Origin: Pseudomonas benzenivorans
Lineage (GTDB): Bacteria > Pseudomonadota > Gammaproteobacteria > Pseudomonadales > Pseudomonadaceae
Direction of reading: 5' to 3'
Assembly (NCBI RefSeq): GCF_024397895.1
Contig: NZ_CP073346.1
Coordinates: forward strand, 248,001 to 312,000
Length of the DNA stretch: 64,000 nt
Below the pieces are notes generated by a model. That model searched no databases and was not told the DNA's origin. It was given only the letters and a program-made list of their open reading frames with translations. Positions 1 through 9,047 of this stretch are shown here, in pieces. The stretch's first letter is position 1. Each line of letters begins with the position of its first letter. The translations under genes were made by a program, and so were the position numbers.

Positions 1-509
1 AGGGCTACCGCAACGCTGCCCACGCCACCGGTGGCGCCGGTAACCAGGATCGGGCCGGCATCGGGGCTGACCCCGGCCTGCTCGAGTTTGTCGACGCACA
101 GCGCGGCGGTCAGGCCGGCGGTTCCGAGCACCATGGCGTCGCGCAGCGACAGACCCTGGGGGCGCTTGATCGCCCACGCCGCCGGAATGCGGATGTATTG
201 GCCGAAACCGCCCGCGGTATTCATGCCCAGGTCGTAGCCGGTGATGATCACCTCGTCACCAGCGGCGAACTCGGCGACGCTGGACTGCTCCACCACGCCG
301 GCGGCATCGATGCCCGGCGTGTGGGGGAACTGCTTGGTCACCCCCCGATTGCCACTCGCCGACAGCGCATCCTTGTAGTTCAGCGACGAGTAGCGGACCC
401 GAATCAGCAGCTCGCCGGCGGGCAACTCACCGGTGTCGCGCTCGACTATTGCCTGCTCGAATTCGCCCGCCACGCCTTCGCGGGCCTGCAGTGCCATGAA
501 CTTACCCAT
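1..509 (-). CDS. YhdH/AcuI-type NADPH-dependent quinone/acrylyl-CoA reductase (partial, N-terminal part)
   Basis: Cut by the left window edge; only about the first 169 residues are present. The start is ATG at 509, preceded by a purine-rich GGGGGA five bases upstream. The protein begins MGKFMALQAREGVAG and contains the MDR-superfamily GroES-like segment (SLNYKDALSASGN), PHTPGIDAAG, GDEVIITGYDLG and the start of the Rossmann nucleotide-binding loop (VTGATGGVGSVAV). This pattern is that of YhdH/AcuI medium-chain reductases, which reduce acrylyl-CoA or quinones with NADPH and bind no zinc. It is divergent from nothing nearby; sohB follows in the same orientation upstream. The family is clear, the physiological substrate is not. 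Confidence 0.85.
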   Translation of the reverse strand, partial: MGKFMALQAREGVAGEFEQAIVERDTGELPAGELLIRVRYSSLNYKDALSASGNRGVTKQFPHTPGIDAAGVVEQSSVAEFAAGDEVIITGYDLGMNTAGGFGQYIRIPAAWAIKRPQGLSLRDAMVLGTAGLTAALCVDKLEQAGVSPDAGPILVTGATGGVGSVAVA

Positions 510-536
510 GTCGATCCCCCTGTGACAGAAAATGCT

Positions 537-1562
537 TTACCAGAAGCGCTGCTGGTTGAGGCGGCTCAGCCAACTCAGCACGAAACGATCCAGGGCCACG
601 CTAGCCGCCAGGCCAACGCGCTCCTGAAGGCTCTTCCTGGTAGCGAAATGCAGGTGATACAGCTCCGCCTCCCTGGCCCGCCCGGCGAGGTATTCATCGC
701 TAGTCTTCAGTTCGTCGACCAGCTCTTTCTCCAGGGCCGCCAGCCCCAGCCAGACTTCACCGGTGGCGACCTCGTCGATCCGCAGCTGCGGGCGGTAACG
801 GGCGACGAAGCCCTTGAACAGCTCATGGATGCTCTCCAGGTCATCCTGGAACTTCTCCCGGCCCTTGTCGGTGTTCTCGCCGAAAACCGTGAGGGTGCGC
901 TTGTACTCGCCGGCCGTGAGCACCTCGAAATCGATGTTGTGCTTCTTCAACAGCCGATGCACGTTGGGCAGCTGCGCCACCACGCCGATCGAGCCAAGGA
1001 TGGCGAACGGAGCGGAAATGATCTTCTCGCCAATGCAGGCCATCATGTAGCCGCCGCTGGCGGCGACCTTGTCGATGCACACGGTCAAGGGCACCCGCGC
1101 CTCGCGGATCCGTGCCAGCTGAGAGGCGGCCAACCCGTAGCTGTGCACCATGCCACCACCGCTTTCCAGGCGTACCACCACCTCGTCCTGGGGCTTGGCC
1201 ATGCTCAGCAGCGCCGTGACTTCGTGACGTAACTGGTCAACGGCCGATGCCTTGAGGTCACCGTGGAAGTCCAGCACGAAGACCCGCGGCTTGTGCCCCG
1301 AGGACTTCTTCGCCAGCTTCTCGGCCTTGGCTTCGGCCTTGTGCAGGCTCTTGAGCTGGTCCTTGTCCAGCACCGCCTGCTCCAGCCGGTGGCGCAACTC
1401 CTTGTAGAAATCGTTGAGCTTGTCGACCTGCAACTGCCCGGGCGCCTTGCGTCCCTTGCTTCGCAACGCCACCCCTGCCGCCAGCAACACCAGCACGGCC
1501 ACCACCAGCGTCACCACCTTGGCCAGAAAGCCCGCGTAATCAGCCAGAAAGTCCACGCTCAT
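537..1562 (-). CDS. sohB: Inner-membrane S49 peptidase SohB
   Basis: 341-residue protease of the SppA/SohB family (S49), anchored in the inner membrane with the catalytic domain on the periplasmic side. I start at MSVDFLADYAG (ATG 1562), the normal SohB start; the in-frame extension to 1727 is arginine-rich and unlike the family. Residues about 12-33 form one membrane segment, followed by a charged linker and the S49 domain from about residue 90. The nucleophile serine lies in KVAASGGYMMA (about Ser169) and the expected general-base lysine in TAGEYKRTLT (about Lys221). Length matches Pseudomonas SohB. Confidence 0.9.
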   Translation of the reverse strand: MSVDFLADYAGFLAKVVTLVVAVLVLLAAGVALRSKGRKAPGQLQVDKLNDFYKELRHRLEQAVLDKDQLKSLHKAEAKAEKLAKKSSGHKPRVFVLDFHGDLKASAVDQLRHEVTALLSMAKPQDEVVVRLESGGGMVHSYGLAASQLARIREARVPLTVCIDKVAASGGYMMACIGEKIISAPFAILGSIGVVAQLPNVHRLLKKHNIDFEVLTAGEYKRTLTVFGENTDKGREKFQDDLESIHELFKGFVARYRPQLRIDEVATGEVWLGLAALEKELVDELKTSDEYLAGRAREAELYHLHFATRKSLQERVGLAASVALDRFVLSWLSRLNQQRFW

Positions 1563-1767
1563 CCCCCTTGTTGTCCATGCCGGCGCCCAGCTGCAGCCCG
1601 CGCCCGTGAGGCTCAAGCATACCGACGCCGCCGAGAGCCGGCCAGCCGCCTTGCCACTGAATCCGGGCCAGGCAGACATTTCAAACAAGCGTATGTTTTT
1701 TCGTTGACAGCCCTCCGCGTTCCTCATACCCTCGCGAAACTTTCACCGCACCGGGACTGCAGCGGAC

Positions 1768-2478
1768 GTGGGCAGCATCTACCTGATCCGACATGGTCAA
1801 GCCTCGTTTGGCGCCGCCGATTACGACGTGCTGTCGCCCACCGGCGTCCGCCAGGCCGAGGTGCTGGGCGCGCACCTCGCGCAGCTCGGTCTGCATATGG
1901 ATCGCAGCATCAGCGGCACACTGCGCCGTCAGCAGCACACCGCCACTACGACCATGTCTCAGCTGGGCGACGCGGGCCTCAAGGTACCGGCACTGGAGCT
2001 CGATGCGGCATTCAATGAATTCGACGCCGACGCGGTGATCCGCGCCCTGCTCCCCGGATTGCTCCCTGAAGAACCGGGCGCCCTGCAGGTGCTGCGCGAC
2101 GCCGCACAGAACCGTGCAGAATTCCAGCGCCTGTTCGCCCTGCTGATCAGTCGCTGGCTCTCCGGTGAGTACGACCAGCCCGGCCTGCAGAGCTGGCAGG
2201 GCTTTGTCGAACAAGTCCAAGAGGGATTTTCCCGCCTGCTGGAAAAGGCCGAGCGCGGACAGAACATCGCCCTGTTCACCTCCGGCGGCACCATTACCGC
2301 CCTGTTGCACCTGGTTACCGGCGTGGCGCCGACCAAGGCCTTCGAGCTGAACTGGCAGATCGTCAACACCTCCCTGAGTTGCCTGAAATTTCGCGGCACA
2401 CAGGTGAGCCTGGCTTCCTTCAACAGTCATGTGCACTTGCAACTGTTGAGGGCGCCGGAACTCATCACCTTTCGCTGA
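1768..2478 (+). CDS. Histidine phosphatase (phosphoglycerate mutase) family protein
   Basis: 236 residues from a GTG start at 1768. The N-terminal LIRHGQASFG is the phosphohistidine motif of the branch-1 histidine phosphatase superfamily (Arg8-His9), and an acidic segment FNEFDAD follows near residue 90. At the position of the usual second histidine the protein reads FTSGGTITALLH, so Ser stands where many family members have His; other residues probably complete the site, or activity differs. Substrate unknown. It is followed after about 60 bp by the SCP2 gene in the same orientation, suggesting a link to acyl-CoA/lipid metabolism. Confidence 0.8.
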   Translation: MGSIYLIRHGQASFGAADYDVLSPTGVRQAEVLGAHLAQLGLHMDRSISGTLRRQQHTATTTMSQLGDAGLKVPALELDAAFNEFDADAVIRALLPGLLPEEPGALQVLRDAAQNRAEFQRLFALLISRWLSGEYDQPGLQSWQGFVEQVQEGFSRLLEKAERGQNIALFTSGGTITALLHLVTGVAPTKAFELNWQIVNTSLSCLKFRGTQVSLASFNSHVHLQLLRAPELITFR

Positions 2479-2537
2479 GTCCCGGCCCACTGCGCCCAAC
2501 CGGGCGCGAGAAAAATCTGAAACCAAAGGAAGAAACC

Positions 2538-2849
2538 ATGAGCGTTGCAGACATCGTCCAAACCATGCAGTCCAAGTTCAACGCCGGTGCCGCTGCGGGC
2601 CTGGACCTGGTATTCCAGTTCAATATCGAAGACGGCGAGAACCACTACCTGGTGGTCAAGGACGGCACCTGCGACGTCCAGAAAGGCGATGCCGAGAACG
2701 CCAACGTGACCCTGATCATGGACACCGAGACCCTCAAGGGCATCACCAGCGGCGAGACCGATGGCATGCAGGCCTTCATGGCCGGCAAGCTGCGCGCCGA
2801 AGGCGACATGATGCTGGCCATGAAGCTCGGCGAGCTGTTCCCGGTCTAA
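2538..2849 (+). CDS. SCP2 sterol-binding domain protein
   Basis: 103-residue single-domain protein. ATG at 2538 is preceded by AAAGGAAGAAACC, a good ribosome binding site; the longer in-frame reading from 2379 lies inside the upstream gene and is rejected. The sequence (FNAGAAAGLDLVFQFNIEDG ... ANVTLIMDTETLKGITSG ... AFMAGKLRAEGDMMLAMKL) is the standard SCP2 fold, a small hydrophobic-ligand carrier associated with fatty acyl-CoA oxidation. It sits in a run of acyl-CoA-type genes: the phosphotransferase and SDR next downstream. A strong terminator follows. Confidence 0.9.
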   Translation: MSVADIVQTMQSKFNAGAAAGLDLVFQFNIEDGENHYLVVKDGTCDVQKGDAENANVTLIMDTETLKGITSGETDGMQAFMAGKLRAEGDMMLAMKLGELFPV

Positions 2850-2874
2850 GCCTCGACGCCTGATCGGCCAGAAT

Positions 2875-2904
2875 AACCGGAGTCCAGTGCTCCGGTTTTT
2901 TTTG
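2875..2904 (+). terminator. Rho-independent terminator after the SCP2 gene
   Basis: Stem AACCGGAG / CTCCGGTT with a seven-base loop, followed by a run of eight T, 26 bases after the SCP2 stop codon. Confidence 0.9.
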
Positions 2905-3053
2905 CCCGGCAACTCAGCTCAGCGATGAATCAGGCCGCTTGATTGCGCGGCAACACGCGCGCCTATAACGGCGCAGCGCGCTTGAGGCGACCGAGGTGCA
3001 GCATTAGATTAGTCAATAATCCAGGACAACGATCATAAGCAAAAGGGATAAAC

Positions 3054-4121
3054 ATGGCGCTTACCGACCAGTCGACCCGTATCCGTGAAGGCGAGGAGCT
3101 CGACGCTGGCATCATCGACCCTTATCTCAAGGCGCATATACCGGGCCTGAGCGGCACGCCGCAGATCAGCCAGTTTCCCGGCGGCGCCTCGAACCTCACC
3201 TACCTGCTGCAATACCCGGAAAAGGAACTGGTTCTGCGTCGCCCGCCTTTCGGCCACAAGGCCAAGTCGGCCCACGACATGGGCCGCGAGTTCCGCATCC
3301 TCAACCGCCTCAACGCGGGCTTCCCCTACTGCCCTAAGGCCTATGTGCATTGCACCGACGAAGCGTTGATCGGCGCCGAGTTCTATGTGATGGACCGGGT
3401 CAACGGCATCATCCTGCGCTCGGACATGCCGGCCGAGCTCAATCTCGACGCCGAGCAGACCCGCGCCCTGTGCAAGAGCTTCATCGACAAGCTGGTCGAG
3501 CTGCACAACGTCGATTACCAGGCCTGTGGCCTGGCCGATCTGGGCAAGCCGCAAGGCTATGTGCAGCGGCAGATCCTCGGCTGGAGCGAGCGCTACGAGA
3601 AGGCCCTCACCCCCGACGCGCCGCTGTGGCAGCCGGTGATAGCCTGGCTGAAGGACAAGATGCCCGCCGACCATGCCAAGCCCGCCATCGTGCACAACGA
3701 CTACCGCTTCGACAACGTCATCCTCGACCCACACAACCCCATGCAGATCATCGGCGTGCTGGACTGGGAACTGACCACCATCGGCGACCCGCTGATGGAC
3801 CTGGGCAACACCCTCGCCTACTGGATCGAAGCCGCCGACCCGGCGCCGGTGCAGCTGATCCGGCGCCAGCCGAGCAATGCGCCCGGCATGCTCACGCGGG
3901 AGGAGTTCGTGGCCTACTACGCCGAACGCGCCGGCATCGAGATCGCCAATATCGATTTCTACTACACCTACGGCCTGTTTCGTCTGGCCGCGATCGTGCA
4001 GCAGATCTACTACCGCTATTACCACGGCCAAACCCAGGACAAGCGCTTCGCCCAGTTCATCCAGATGAACAAGCTGCTGGAGCACATGAGCCTGCAGGTC
4101 ATCAACAAGTCGCAGCTGTAA
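3054..4121 (+). CDS. APH-family phosphotransferase, ACAD10/11-type
   Basis: 355 residues, ATG at 3054. Aminoglycoside-phosphotransferase-like kinase fold: an N-terminal QFPGGASNLTYLL nucleotide-binding segment, the catalytic loop IVHNDYRFDNVILDP (around residue 215-230) and the metal-binding IGVLDWELTTIGDPLMDLG. This architecture matches bacterial relatives of the kinase domain of ACAD10/ACAD11, which phosphorylate 4-hydroxyacyl-CoAs in hydroxy fatty acid breakdown. The following SDR gene is 34 bp downstream in the same orientation, so the two are probably one operon. Confidence 0.85.
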   Translation: MALTDQSTRIREGEELDAGIIDPYLKAHIPGLSGTPQISQFPGGASNLTYLLQYPEKELVLRRPPFGHKAKSAHDMGREFRILNRLNAGFPYCPKAYVHCTDEALIGAEFYVMDRVNGIILRSDMPAELNLDAEQTRALCKSFIDKLVELHNVDYQACGLADLGKPQGYVQRQILGWSERYEKALTPDAPLWQPVIAWLKDKMPADHAKPAIVHNDYRFDNVILDPHNPMQIIGVLDWELTTIGDPLMDLGNTLAYWIEAADPAPVQLIRRQPSNAPGMLTREEFVAYYAERAGIEIANIDFYYTYGLFRLAAIVQQIYYRYYHGQTQDKRFAQFIQMNKLLEHMSLQVINKSQL

Positions 4122-4155
4122 TCCGCCTCGGCACTCTCAGATAAAGGGAACGCGC

Positions 4156-4923
4156 ATGTCCAAGACCCAACTGTTCGACCTCGACGGCAAGATCGCCTTC
4201 GTCTCCGGCGCCAGCCGCGGCATCGGCGAAGCCATCGCCAAGCTGCTCGCCCAGCAAGGCGCCCACGTCGTCGTCTCCAGCCGCAAGATCGAAGGCTGCC
4301 AGGCTGTCGCCGACGCCATCATCGCCGACGGTGGCCAGGCCACCGCGATCGCCTGCCACATCGGCGAAATGGAGCAGATTCAGGCGGTCTTCGCACAGAT
4401 CCGCGAGCAGTTCGGCCGCCTGGACATCCTGGTCAACAACGCCGCGACCAACCCGCAGTTCTGCAACGTACTGGATACCGACCTGTCGGCCTTCCAGAAA
4501 ACCGTCGACGTGAACATCCGTGGCTACTACTTCATGTCCATCGAGGGCGGCAAATTGATGAAGCAGAACGGCGGCGGCAGCATCATCAACGTCGCCTCGA
4601 TCAATGGCGTATCGCCAGGCGAGTTCCAGGGCATCTACTCGGTGACCAAGGCCGCAGTGATCAGCATGACCAAGGTGTTCGCCAAGGAGTGCGCGCAGTT
4701 CGGCATCCGCTGCAACGCGCTGCTGCCGGGCCTGACCGACACCAAGTTCGCCTCGGCCCTGACCAAGAACGACGCCATCCTCAATATCGCCCTGCAGCGC
4801 ATCCCGCTCAAGCGTGTCGCCGACCCAAGCGAGATGGCCGGCGCGGTACTCTACCTGGCCAGCGAGGCCTCCAGCTACACCACCGGCGTGGCGCTCAACG
4901 TCGATGGCGGCTTCCTGTCCTGA
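4156..4923 (+). CDS. SDR family NAD(P)-dependent oxidoreductase
   Basis: 255-residue classical short-chain dehydrogenase. It has the cofactor loop SGASRGIGEA (residues 17-26), the NNAATN motif near residue 94, catalytic Ser148 in VASING, and Tyr161-x3-Lys165 in YSVTKAA. The C terminus GVALNVDGGFLS is typical. Substrate cannot be read from sequence; the upstream ACAD10/11-type kinase suggests hydroxyacyl or 3-oxoacyl intermediates (inference). A bidirectional terminator follows directly. Confidence 0.88.
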   Translation: MSKTQLFDLDGKIAFVSGASRGIGEAIAKLLAQQGAHVVVSSRKIEGCQAVADAIIADGGQATAIACHIGEMEQIQAVFAQIREQFGRLDILVNNAATNPQFCNVLDTDLSAFQKTVDVNIRGYYFMSIEGGKLMKQNGGGSIINVASINGVSPGEFQGIYSVTKAAVISMTKVFAKECAQFGIRCNALLPGLTDTKFASALTKNDAILNIALQRIPLKRVADPSEMAGAVLYLASEASSYTTGVALNVDGGFLS

Positions 4924-4941
4924 GTGGCTCCCATGCCACAG

Positions 4942-4969
4942 AAAAAGGGACCCTCGGGTCCCTTTTTTG
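4942..4969. terminator. Bidirectional terminator between convergent genes
   Basis: Stem AAAAAGGGACCC / GGGTCCCTTTTTT with a minimal loop: A-run on the left, T-run on the right. It can end both the SDR operon (+) and the convergent membrane protein gene (-) that stops at 4986. Confidence 0.9.
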
Positions 4970-4985
4970 CTTCATTGACCGAGTA

Positions 4986-5642
4986 TTACTGCCAGTCTTT
5001 CAGCGCCTGATTGGCCGCCTGATTCATGGGCTGGGCCAGCAGGCCCGTCGGGGTCAGGCTGACGGCGTACACCGCACCGTCGGCCACCGGCAGGTAGGTC
5101 ACCCGTAACGCCTGAGGGTCGAACATGAACAGGTCATGCTGGCCCAGTCGCAGCCAACGCCACAGGTCCACGCCGTAGGGACTGTGTGCCAGTTCGACCC
5201 GCGCATGCTGAGCCAATGCCTGCTGTTCGATGGTGAGAAAGCGGCCCGAGAGCTTTTCCAGGCGATAGCCCGGCTGCAGGCCGATCAACGAGGCCAGGCC
5301 CTTCCACTGCAGCAGGCGCGCATCCAGCTGCCACAGATCGCCCTGGAAGGTGAAACTGCGCTCGCGACGCCCCTCCAGCAGGCTGGCCCTGTAGGCCGAG
5401 CCGTCGGCCTGGAAGGTCAGGGTCACGAGGGGCTTGCCTTCGGCCAACGGCTCGTAACTGGACAGGTCGTAGGCCACCAGGCCGATCAAGCCGGCCAGGG
5501 CTACGAATGCCAAACCGCAGGTGCCGCGCAACCAGCCGAGAAACCAGCGGCCACTGAACAGGATGCGTGCGGCAACCGCTATCGCCAGCAGCGCTAGTAT
5601 TGCGGTCGCCCAAGCCAGACCGTCGTACTGCATCGACTCCAT
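4986..5642 (-). CDS. Conserved membrane-anchored protein of unknown function
   Basis: 218 residues from ATG 5642; ATG at 5633 (MQYDGLAWA) is an equally possible start. Two hydrophobic segments, about residues 8-28 and 36-58 (FLGWLRGTCGLAFVALAGL), precede a soluble C-terminal domain with beta-rich character (PLVTLTFQADGSAYRASLL, FTFQGDLWQLDARLLQW). Homologues in Pseudomonas are often named multidrug or cation transporters by automatic transfer, but two membrane segments do not support a pump. I do not recognise a function. Convergent with the SDR gene, divergent from the TSUP permease. Confidence 0.7.
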   Translation of the reverse strand: MESMQYDGLAWATAILALLAIAVAARILFSGRWFLGWLRGTCGLAFVALAGLIGLVAYDLSSYEPLAEGKPLVTLTFQADGSAYRASLLEGRRERSFTFQGDLWQLDARLLQWKGLASLIGLQPGYRLEKLSGRFLTIEQQALAQHARVELAHSPYGVDLWRWLRLGQHDLFMFDPQALRVTYLPVADGAVYAVSLTPTGLLAQPMNQAANQALKDWQ

Positions 5643-5733
5643 TCCTTCTACTGGTAAATGCCGGCATTATGCGCTGCCACACCGCTTTGCGAACAGCGAG
5701 AGCGCCGCACAATAGGACACAGGTCGTCTTTTC

Positions 5734-6519
5734 ATGCCCCTTCCCTTCGAGCTGGCCGTGGATCCGGCAGTCCTGGCCATATTGGCCCTGGTGGCCTTTA
5801 CCGCCGGCTTTGTCGACGCCATTGCCGGCGGCGGCGGCCTGCTGACCATTCCGGCCCTGCTGACCGCCGGCCTGCCGCCCCATCTGGTGCTCGGCACCAA
5901 CAAGCTGTGCGCCACCTTCGGCTCTGCCACGGCCAGCTACACCTTCTATAGGCGCAAGTTGTTCGCCCCGGCGCAGTGGCGCAATGCGCTGATCGGCACG
6001 GCGATCGGCGCCCTGCTCGGCGCGGCCGTCGCCCATTGGATGCCGGCGGCCTGGCTGAACCAGCTGCTACCGGCGGTGGTGTTCGCCTGTGGGCTCTATC
6101 TGCTACTGGGAAGGCCGCCCGAGGCGCCGACGGACTCGGAGGCGCAACCGGCCAAGGGCCGGCAGTGGCCACAGAGCCTGGGACTGGGCTTCTACGATGG
6201 GGTGGCCGGTCCTGGCACAGGCGCCTTCTGGACCGTCAGCACGCTGCTGCTCTATCCCCTGGATCTGGTGCGCGCCAGCGGCGTGGCCCGGACCATGAAT
6301 TTCGTCAGCAATGCCTGCGCGCTGGTGGTCTTCATCGGCACCGGACAGGTGGCCTGGGTGCTCGGCCTGAGCATGGGCATGGCCCTGATGGTCGGCGCCT
6401 ATCTCGGCGCGCGCACGGCGATCGGCGGCGGCTCGAGGTTCATCCGCCCGGTGTTCATCCTGGTGGTGCTGGCGCTGACCGTGCGCCTAGCCTGGCAGCA
6501 CTGGTTCGGGCAGGCCTAG
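5734..6519 (+). CDS. TSUP family (TauE/SafE) permease
   Basis: 261-residue polytopic inner-membrane protein with the paired TSUP pattern: N-terminal [19 protein letters not shown] and [20 protein letters not shown], and a second repeat beginning [17 protein letters not shown]. Members move sulfite, sulfoacetate or related anions; the specific substrate is not apparent. ATG at 5734 leaves a sensible first helix (about residues 8-30). Its last 33 bases overlap tail-to-tail with nudC on the other strand. Confidence 0.88.
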   Translation: MPLPFELAVDPAVLAILALVAFTAGFVDAIAGGGGLLTIPALLTAGLPPHLVLGTNKLCATFGSATASYTFYRRKLFAPAQWRNALIGTAIGALLGAAVAHWMPAAWLNQLLPAVVFACGLYLLLGRPPEAPTDSEAQPAKGRQWPQSLGLGFYDGVAGPGTGAFWTVSTLLLYPLDLVRASGVARTMNFVSNACALVVFIGTGQVAWVLGLSMGMALMVGAYLGARTAIGGGSRFIRPVFILVVLALTVRLAWQHWFGQA

Positions 6520-7317
6520 GCGTCGGGCGACGTAGAGGTCGATCAGGTAGCGGGCGATGGAGCGCGGCGCCGGCAAGGGCGGCAAGCGGTGCACACTGAA
6601 CCACTGCGCATCTTCGATTTCCTCCGCCTGCATGACGATGTCGCCGCCGGCGTATTCGGCATGGAAACCCAGCATGAGCGAATGCGGGAACGGCCAGCCC
6701 TGGCTGCCCAGGTATTGCAGGTTCCTGACCTCGACCCCGACCTCCTCGCGCACCTCGCGGGCGACGCACTGTTCGACCGACTCGCCGGTTTCGACGAAGC
6801 CTGCCAGGGTGCTGTAGACGCCGCTGACGAAGCGTGGCGATCGGGCCAGGAGGATCTCGTCGCCACGGGTGACCAGCACAATCATGCTCGGCGACAACCG
6901 CGGGTAATGCTGCAGCTCGCAACGCGGACAGCGCATCGCCCGCTCCCCGCGCACCTGCTCCATGGTGCCGCCGCAGCTGCCGCAGAAGCGGTGCTGGCGC
7001 GCCCAGGTGCCAATCTGGGTGGCATAGCTGAGCAGGCGGAAGATATCCGCCTCGCCCTGCAGCATGACCTGGCGCAGGCTCTGCCAGGCGCAACCGGGCA
7101 GTGACAGCGGCTGCTCCAGTTCGAGCAGGTAGACCGCATCGCCGTCGAAGTGGCCGATGCCCTGTTCGGCGAGCACCGACAACTCCTGCTGCTTCAACCA
7201 CTCACGGGGGAACAGCAGGCCGTTGCTGTCGGCAAGAAACTGTTGATTGCAGTGCACCAGCGCCCATCCACCGGGTAGCTGGCTGTCGAGCAGGGCCGGT
7301 TGCCAGTGCCGGGCCAT
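6487..7317 (-). CDS. nudC: NAD(+) diphosphatase / mRNA decapping Nudix hydrolase NudC
   Basis: 276 residues. It carries the NudC zinc ribbon ([10 protein letters not shown] ... [12 protein letters not shown]) in the middle, the Nudix box [20 protein letters not shown] around residues 175-195, and the NudC-type SQPWPFPxS-like segment ([14 protein letters not shown]). The enzyme splits NAD(H) into NMN(H) and AMP and removes NAD caps from RNA. Its ATG abuts the stop codon of the upstream 559-residue gene (TAG immediately followed by ATG), so translation is probably coupled. Confidence 0.93.
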   Translation of the reverse strand: MARHWQPALLDSQLPGGWALVHCNQQFLADSNGLLFPREWLKQQELSVLAEQGIGHFDGDAVYLLELEQPLSLPGCAWQSLRQVMLQGEADIFRLLSYATQIGTWARQHRFCGSCGGTMEQVRGERAMRCPRCELQHYPRLSPSMIVLVTRGDEILLARSPRFVSGVYSTLAGFVETGESVEQCVAREVREEVGVEVRNLQYLGSQGWPFPHSLMLGFHAEYAGGDIVMQAEEIEDAQWFSVHRLPPLPAPRSIARYLIDLYVARRLGLPEPVLPG

Positions 7318-8997
7318 CTACACAGCCACCTTCATGCCAAGGGCGCGAACGCTGTCGGCGGCCAGGTCGAGCACGCTCGGCTGGGTCTCCGGAAGCAGCA
7401 CCGCGCCAGCCTCCAGGTAATATTCCAGGCTGCTCAGGGCATCGGCCAGGGTTTCCAGCATCTGCTCGGAGGGCATCTGCGAGACGTCGAGCATCTGCCG
7501 CTGGATATAGTCGGCACAGGCGCCCACCAGCAGCGCGGCGCGCGCCTGGTCGAGGAACCACAAGCCGCCACGCACCGCCTGCAGGCTGAACGGCACGTTG
7601 GACAGGTGCATGCGGTCGCCACCGGCCTCCAGATAGGCGGTGATCGCGCGCTTGGCCAGCGCCAGGCCGGCGCGGGCCTCATCGACCACGACAATGCGCG
7701 CCTCATTGAGTTGATGCTGAGCGAAGGATTCGGCCTCGTGCCCCGGCTGCGCCTGGGCCGGTCGAACATCGCGGCGCTCGCCGCTCTCCAGGCTGGCGAC
7801 CATACCTTCGACGTAGAGCACCGCCTCGGCCAGCCGGTTCAGCTCGGTCGCCCCTGGCACCACCTCTTCACGCCAGTCGGCGACAGTCTGCAGCTGCGCC
7901 GCCAGGGAGTTGCCGGCCGAGCTGAGGCCGACCATGCCGAGGGTCTTGCTCAACTTGCCGAGCAAGGCGTGCAGGCTGCCGAGGGTCTCCGCCTGCACCG
8001 TGCCGCGCTCGATCAGATCGAGCATGTCCTTGAGTCCAGTCAACTCTTCGCGGATCGCCGAACTCAGCGAGCGCATGACCGACTGGCCGGGGCCGGCCAG
8101 ACGCCGGTACTCCTCCTCCAGCAGGTGATCGGTGAATGGCAAGGGGGTGAGTCCGAAGACTTCCCGCACCGGGGTGACGCTTGGTCCGCGGCTGTCGCCC
8201 AGGGCAACCAGGTAGAGCAGCTCCTTGAGCAGGCTGCGCGAGGTTTCGTGCTGGGCATTGCCGAGCATCTGCTTGAGTTCGCGATCGATCCTGGAGAACA
8301 GCTGCTTGCGCGATTTGCGCGCCAGCATCCGGCCGTCGATCTGGGACTCCAGGGCCGCGGCGGCGATCCAGCACAGGCGCCCGCGCGGCTCGTTGCCGTA
8401 CAGGCCGTCCAGACGATTCATCGCACGGGCCATCAACTTGAGGCTGGCCTTGGGATTCTGCTCGCGAAGGAAGCCGAGCAGCCCCACCTGATACATATGC
8501 CGCAGGCGCTTGGCCTCGACGGCCTTGGCCGCCGCATCGAGGGCTGGCGCGGCGCGGTGCGGGCGCTGCTGGTCGAGGCGCACGCTGAAGAAGAAACTCT
8601 CGGGCAGTCCGGGCTGACCGCCGGCCTGACGCAGGTCGTTGATCGCCGGCAACAGCAGCTCGGGCATTTCCTGGCGGTTGGCGTCGACGCTTTCCAGATA
8701 GCGGCGCAGCACGTGCAAGGCATTGCTCAATGCTGAAAGCTGCACGTCGCGCTCGTTGCCGGCGCCGGCGGGAATGTCGGTGGCCTGGTCGAGCACTTCC
8801 TGGGCCAGCAGCTCCGCGCCGGTCAGCTCGATCAGGTTGAGCGCGCCGCGCACCTGCTGAAGTCCCTCCACGGCCTGTTGCAGCAGGCTGCCGTTGTCAC
8901 GCTCGGCGATGAACTGCTCCAGGCTGGCCTCGGCCTCCTCCATGGTGGTGAACAGCTCATCACGCACCAGGCTCAGCGACGTGGCTCCAGAAACCAT
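7318..8997 (-). CDS. ChpA N-terminal-like (Hpt-related) helical protein
   Basis: 559 residues, almost wholly alpha-helical, no membrane segments. The first 70 residues (VRDELFTTMEEAEASLEQF; LLQQAVEGLQQVRGALNLI; ELTGAELLAQEVL) read like the N-terminal P1/Hpt-like repeats of the pilus chemotaxis kinase ChpA, and similar helical repeats recur near the C terminus (DEARAGLALAKRAITAYLEA; ADALSSLEYYLEAG). No kinase, CheW or receiver domain is present. Orthologues are sometimes mislabelled ferrous iron transporter B, which nothing here supports. Translationally coupled to nudC downstream. Relation to ChpA is inference from pattern; function unknown. Confidence 0.7.
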   Translation of the reverse strand: MVSGATSLSLVRDELFTTMEEAEASLEQFIAERDNGSLLQQAVEGLQQVRGALNLIELTGAELLAQEVLDQATDIPAGAGNERDVQLSALSNALHVLRRYLESVDANRQEMPELLLPAINDLRQAGGQPGLPESFFFSVRLDQQRPHRAAPALDAAAKAVEAKRLRHMYQVGLLGFLREQNPKASLKLMARAMNRLDGLYGNEPRGRLCWIAAAALESQIDGRMLARKSRKQLFSRIDRELKQMLGNAQHETSRSLLKELLYLVALGDSRGPSVTPVREVFGLTPLPFTDHLLEEEYRRLAGPGQSVMRSLSSAIREELTGLKDMLDLIERGTVQAETLGSLHALLGKLSKTLGMVGLSSAGNSLAAQLQTVADWREEVVPGATELNRLAEAVLYVEGMVASLESGERRDVRPAQAQPGHEAESFAQHQLNEARIVVVDEARAGLALAKRAITAYLEAGGDRMHLSNVPFSLQAVRGGLWFLDQARAALLVGACADYIQRQMLDVSQMPSEQMLETLADALSSLEYYLEAGAVLLPETQPSVLDLAADSVRALGMKVAV

Positions 8998-9047
8998 GGG
9001 CTAAAGCGCCTCCCGCGCCGGTAGAGAAGAGGTTCGCGGGCAGCGCA

